A DNA stretch of 64,000 bases from Streptomyces sp. Y2F8-2 (GTDB lineage Bacteria; Actinomycetota; Actinomycetes; Streptomycetales; Streptomycetaceae), in assembly GCF_014905555.1 (NCBI RefSeq), contig NZ_BNGS01000011.1, positions 298,164 to 362,163 of the forward strand. The letters run 5' to 3'. The notes under the pieces were generated by a model. It was not told the origin of the DNA. It did not search any database and worked only from the letters and a program-made list of their open reading frames with translations. Position numbers and translations under genes: made by a program. Below are positions 62,401-64,000 of the stretch, one piece after another; position 1 is the first letter of the stretch, and each line of letters starts with the position of its first letter.

Positions 62401-64000
62401 CTCGGGTTCTGGCCCGGAGTACGGGTAGGGGTGCTGCCAGCCGGGTCCGTGGTGTTGCGGGGTGCGGTGCGGTCCCCCGGGGTGGTACCGGGGGTGTTGC
62501 GGGGTGTGGTGCCGTCGCCCGGGGTCGTGTTGCGGGGTGTGGTCCCGTCGCCCGGCCTCGTGCCGGGGGTGTCGCGAGGTGACGTGCGGTCACCAGGCGT
62601 CGTACCAGGCGGGTTGCGCGGCGTGGTGCCGTCGCCCGGTGTCGTGCTCCCGGGCGTGCGCTGGGTCGGTATTCGGCCGTCTGCTGTACCGGATGCCCGG
62701 CCGTCCGCTGTTCCGGAAACGCGTCCGTCGGCCGTGCCGGATGCCCGGCCGTCCGCTGTTCCGGAAACGCGTCCGTCGGCCGTGCTGGATACCCGGCTGT
62801 CCGCGGTGCCGGATGCTCGGCTGTCCGCCGTGCCGGATACCCGGCCGTCCGCCGTTCCGGATGCCCGGCCGTCCGCCGTCGGGCTCGGGGCGCTCCGGGG
62901 TGTCGTCGGAGACGTGGGGCTCGGGGTGGAGGCAGGTCCGGTTCCTGTGGGGGAAGCCGTGCCGGAGGTACTGGCGGAAGCGGCCCTCACCGCACCCGAG
63001 TTGGCGGTCGGGCTGCTCGGGGTCGCTGCGGGCGAGGCGCTGCCGGACGTACTCCCGCCCTGGTGCGAACCGGCCACGCCGCCCGTCGTGGAAGGCGCGA
63101 CAGGAGGCGTCGGGATGGCCGAGACGCCATCCACACGGCCCCCGCCACCGGTGGCCGCAGGGGACGGATCACTCGTCGTCGGTGTGGGTGCGGCACCGGA
63201 GTGGGTGGGGACGCTGGCCGCCAGGCTGTCGATCGACGTGCCGATTCCGCCGCCGCTGCCGCCTTCCGCCGGGGATGCCGTACCGCTGGAGGAGGCGCGG
63301 CTGGGTGCGGCGTGCGGTGTCGGTGAGGAGATACCGGACGGGGAAGAGCCGCCGCTGGTGCCGGTGGGGCCTGACGTGCTGGGAGCGTTGGGCGAGCCGG
63401 TGGCGTCCGGGGCGCTGTGTGATGGTGTGCCGGGGGAGGGGTCGTCGAAGTCCGACAGCGACGTCGTATGCCTCGGGGTCGGGATGTCCGAGGTGGAAGG
63501 GTTCTGCCCGGTCCCCGGGCCGGAGCCGTCGGAGTCGGGGCCCGCACCCAGATCGGGCGTGCCGACGTGGGTGCCCCCGGTGTCGGCGGATATCCCGCCG
63601 CCTATGTTCGTGCCCGGGCCGCTGTCCGAACGCGTCGACGGCGAGGAGTCCGACCCGGACGAGTCGGAACCGTCGGAGCCGGAGTGGGAGCCGGCGGAGG
63701 ACGAATCTGTGGAGGACGAGGAGCTGGAGGACGAATCGGAGGACGAGGAGCTGGAGGACGAGTCGGAGGAGTTGTTCGAGGAGGAGTCCGAATCCCCATC
63801 GCTCCCGGACGAGCCGGAGTCCCCGTCACCGTCGCCCGAGCCGTCCCGGCCCTCACTCCCCGACGCCTCATGCCCGTCGATGCGGCTGTCGATGGCGTGG
63901 TGGGCGCGGTGGCCGGCCTTCTCGCCCAGGCTGTCGCGCACGCCCTCGGCGAGGGTCTGCGGGGTCTGTTTGATGGCCTCCCAGGCGCTGTCGGTGCCCT
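59484..64000 (-). CDS. Polymorphic toxin with two effector domains (glutamine deamidase and deaminase fold), 5' end outside window
   Basis: At least 1505 residues, reading in from the window edge (W-E-A-I-K-Q-T-P-Q-T upstream of 63941). Order: a Ser/Asp-rich stretch (63650-63880), a long Ser/Thr/Pro/Gly linker with tandem repeats (61850-63650), a papain-fold Tox-PL domain (about 61250-61700; Cys in N-N-C-A-D-C, His in G-G-G-H-A-F-N, Asp in I-D-T-Q-T-G), a hydrophilic linker, then a deaminase-like domain (about 59530-60240; H-S-E at 59841-59849, P-C-G at about 59740 and D-C-S at 59703). Tox-PL enzymes deamidate host glutamines. The deaminase recalls the Pput_2613/XOO_2897 groups. Probably ESX-exported, judging by family and context; the N-terminal domain is unseen. 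Confidence 0.8.
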   Translation of the reverse strand, partial: GTDSAWEAIKQTPQTLAEGVRDSLGEKAGHRAHHAIDSRIDGHEASGSEGRDGSGDGDGDSGSSGSDGDSDSSSNNSSDSSSSSSSSDSSSSSSSSTDSSSAGSHSGSDGSDSSGSDSSPSTRSDSGPGTNIGGGISADTGGTHVGTPDLGAGPDSDGSGPGTGQNPSTSDIPTPRHTTSLSDFDDPSPGTPSHSAPDATGSPNAPSTSGPTGTSGGSSPSGISSPTPHAAPSRASSSGTASPAEGGSGGGIGTSIDSLAASVPTHSGAAPTPTTSDPSPAATGGGGRVDGVSAIPTPPVAPSTTGGVAGSHQGGSTSGSASPAATPSSPTANSGAVRAASASTSGTASPTGTGPASTPSPTSPTTPRSAPSPTADGRASGTADGRVSGTADSRASGTADSRVSSTADGRVSGTADGRASGTADGRVSGTADGRASGTADGRIPTQRTPGSTTPGDGTTPRNPPGTTPGDRTSPRDTPGTRPGDGTTPRNTTPGDGTTPRNTPGTTPGDRTAPRNTTDPAGSTPTRTPGQNPSTSTPNQNPSQSSPPRTNPPSTSTSTTTPPTSSGTGSERGSTPSNGTSDSSTPSSRTPNSSTPPGPADSPTAQSTPGTSGAQNRPGTDTGSAPTRPPQEPAGSTPRTPNAPQQPAAQPNTPSQNAPSNNPQQQQHHQVTAIPIHTPVHTPSASASPSHSAGPATPHHPGSPQATPGTPNHQQHPQQDSLEDIRSDLDHYPGGLSEPDPADQQALVDAVPHNEDGTPQRFPDPFGHWSQLQNDGGNTVPGRSNNCADCSRSFLETWYGNPQVSAPRTLDTDEHGNPDVWSPENNANDNQIRWTGAAHTYAGPGGDPDTANNIANTLQQAGHGSAAIVQVDWPGGGGHAFNAVNHHGDIVWIDTQTGQVSHDPIHIDNAEHVWHIPLDADRNPIHPAQPDTDTSHQETDTHQEGADTSHQDPDNSSQANGSPEATEPNPSDGTPDNVPGKTPDHPETTPTAEKEPSLTTPDGHTEDSPTHADTPKSEETSTGRPSDSTHRPDANPTHTSGGSRDGNASDREPLARHGAPETNSGTQTDDRTTHSGRTTDTAPEQHTSSPTSRPGDTPSSPAGTDHVKPEDPAGTQPGADSSDPWHDEGDGIDDGEHSAAPPESSSPYEEKQPENHQHYGMLGDQAQRDLRDRDVHQIDQERVHDYLETLANNHNDQLRHLLEGSENGTTWRRSDLMQLPGFGDLTRGQQLATVAVLARLSIHFHTNQGVGASPYAREGENSAYKWREDAEREPLRQRDVLRQKNYDGVDNHNSSRAAGVRAKSDFSNVEGSDNKSSTPAQRTRHYLDEKYGESVAEQVVAATSDMKPDFSGRNFAVIEVFDPHTQQTHYVADSSFSHAGPRPAHSEPHIGGWIERLNEDRAAQGQKPLDVLHMYTEREPCGHPSESPGHADCSGYILKYLPKDMPVSYATGYRKGEQVVPFTDPKGREGVNTPRQAMDADFQHHLNRVADILKAYAVPAPASDS
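62440..62660. repeat. Degenerate tandem repeat coding T-T-P-G-D-G-T-T-P-R-N
   Basis: Within the toxin linker, about six imperfect copies of a Thr-Pro-Gly-Asp-(Gly/Arg)-Thr-(Thr/Ser)-Pro-Arg-(Asn/Asp) unit. It directly adjoins the 24-base repeat block. It is coding and read on the minus strand. Confidence 0.7.
62674..62889. repeat. 24-bp tandem repeats coding G-T-A-D-G-R-x-S
   Basis: Nine adjoining units of 24 bases (cggccgtccgctgttccgga plus four), the last one degenerate, encode eight-residue repeats G-T-A-D-(G/S)-R-(A/V)-S on the minus strand. Alternate units match each other better than neighbours, so a 48-base unit was probably duplicated. The number is likely to vary between strains. 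Confidence 0.85.

Noticed and set aside
62440..62889. Regular 24-bp repeats considered as a CRISPR array
   Set aside because: Units adjoin without spacers, keep a reading frame and encode a repeated peptide in the toxin linker.
16000..64000. Search for EccC (FtsK/SpoIIIE ATPase) and EccD (multi-pass) genes
   Set aside because: No frame with the three P-loops of EccC or the eleven helices of EccD was found. They probably lie beyond the window.

Overview
The window comes from a high-GC actinomycete, almost certainly Streptomyces. Most genes have codons ending in G or C, GTG starts are common, and the left third carries the conserved actinobacterial order GNAT - proS - rimP - nusA - ylxR - infB - DUF503 - rbfA - truB - ribF. 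After ribF comes a type VII (ESX) secretion locus, the same position it has in S. coelicolor between ribF and rpsO-pnp (recalled from general knowledge, not searched here).

Layout. 1-6.5 kb: two GNAT genes, proS, a two-gene ABC exporter and, on the minus strand, a degenerate aminoglycoside-kinase-like gene plus a DUF4439/lipoprotein pair. 6.8-15.6 kb: the nusA-infB translation/transcription operon and ribF, with clear hairpin terminators at 11951 and 14321. 15.7-16.1 kb: a DUF397 gene and a strong bidirectional hairpin. 16.1-26 kb: the ESX core. On the minus strand lie an EspI-like Pro/Gln-rich MinD ATPase, a hypothetical gene and EccE. On the plus strand lie EccB, the WXG100 pair EsxB/EsxA and the mycosin protease MycP. 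EccC and EccD are not in the window.

26-54 kb is an accessory zone of ESX substrates. The same two-gene cassette, a small WXG100/EspC-like helical protein followed by a larger partner, occurs seven times in different states of repair. Eight proteins, from EsxB to the gene at 53118, end in Phe-Gly-stop, six of them as [D/E]-F-G. Two further mycosins (28099 and 35984), four related membrane proteins with an extracytoplasmic Cys pair, PH-like and other small membrane proteins, and an IS3 transposase relic next to two frameshifted substrate genes complete the zone. Codon use is visibly less GC-biased at about 28-34 kb, which suggests imported DNA.

54-64 kb reads leftward and is a polymorphic toxin-immunity region. 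The last gene (59484 to beyond the window edge) is a very long Ser/Thr/Pro-rich protein carrying two effector modules in series: a papain-fold glutamine deamidase (Tox-PL type) and a C-terminal cytidine-deaminase-fold domain. Fourteen bases downstream is a P-loop ATPase fused to a SUKH-4-like immunity domain, followed by a broken Imm49-like immunity gene and an uncharacterised gene with a probable frameshift.

Working model (inference): the ESX core exports the paired substrates and possibly the large toxin. The extra mycosins and membrane proteins would be dedicated accessories, and the right end would be a contact-dependent or secreted toxin system with its self-protection genes.
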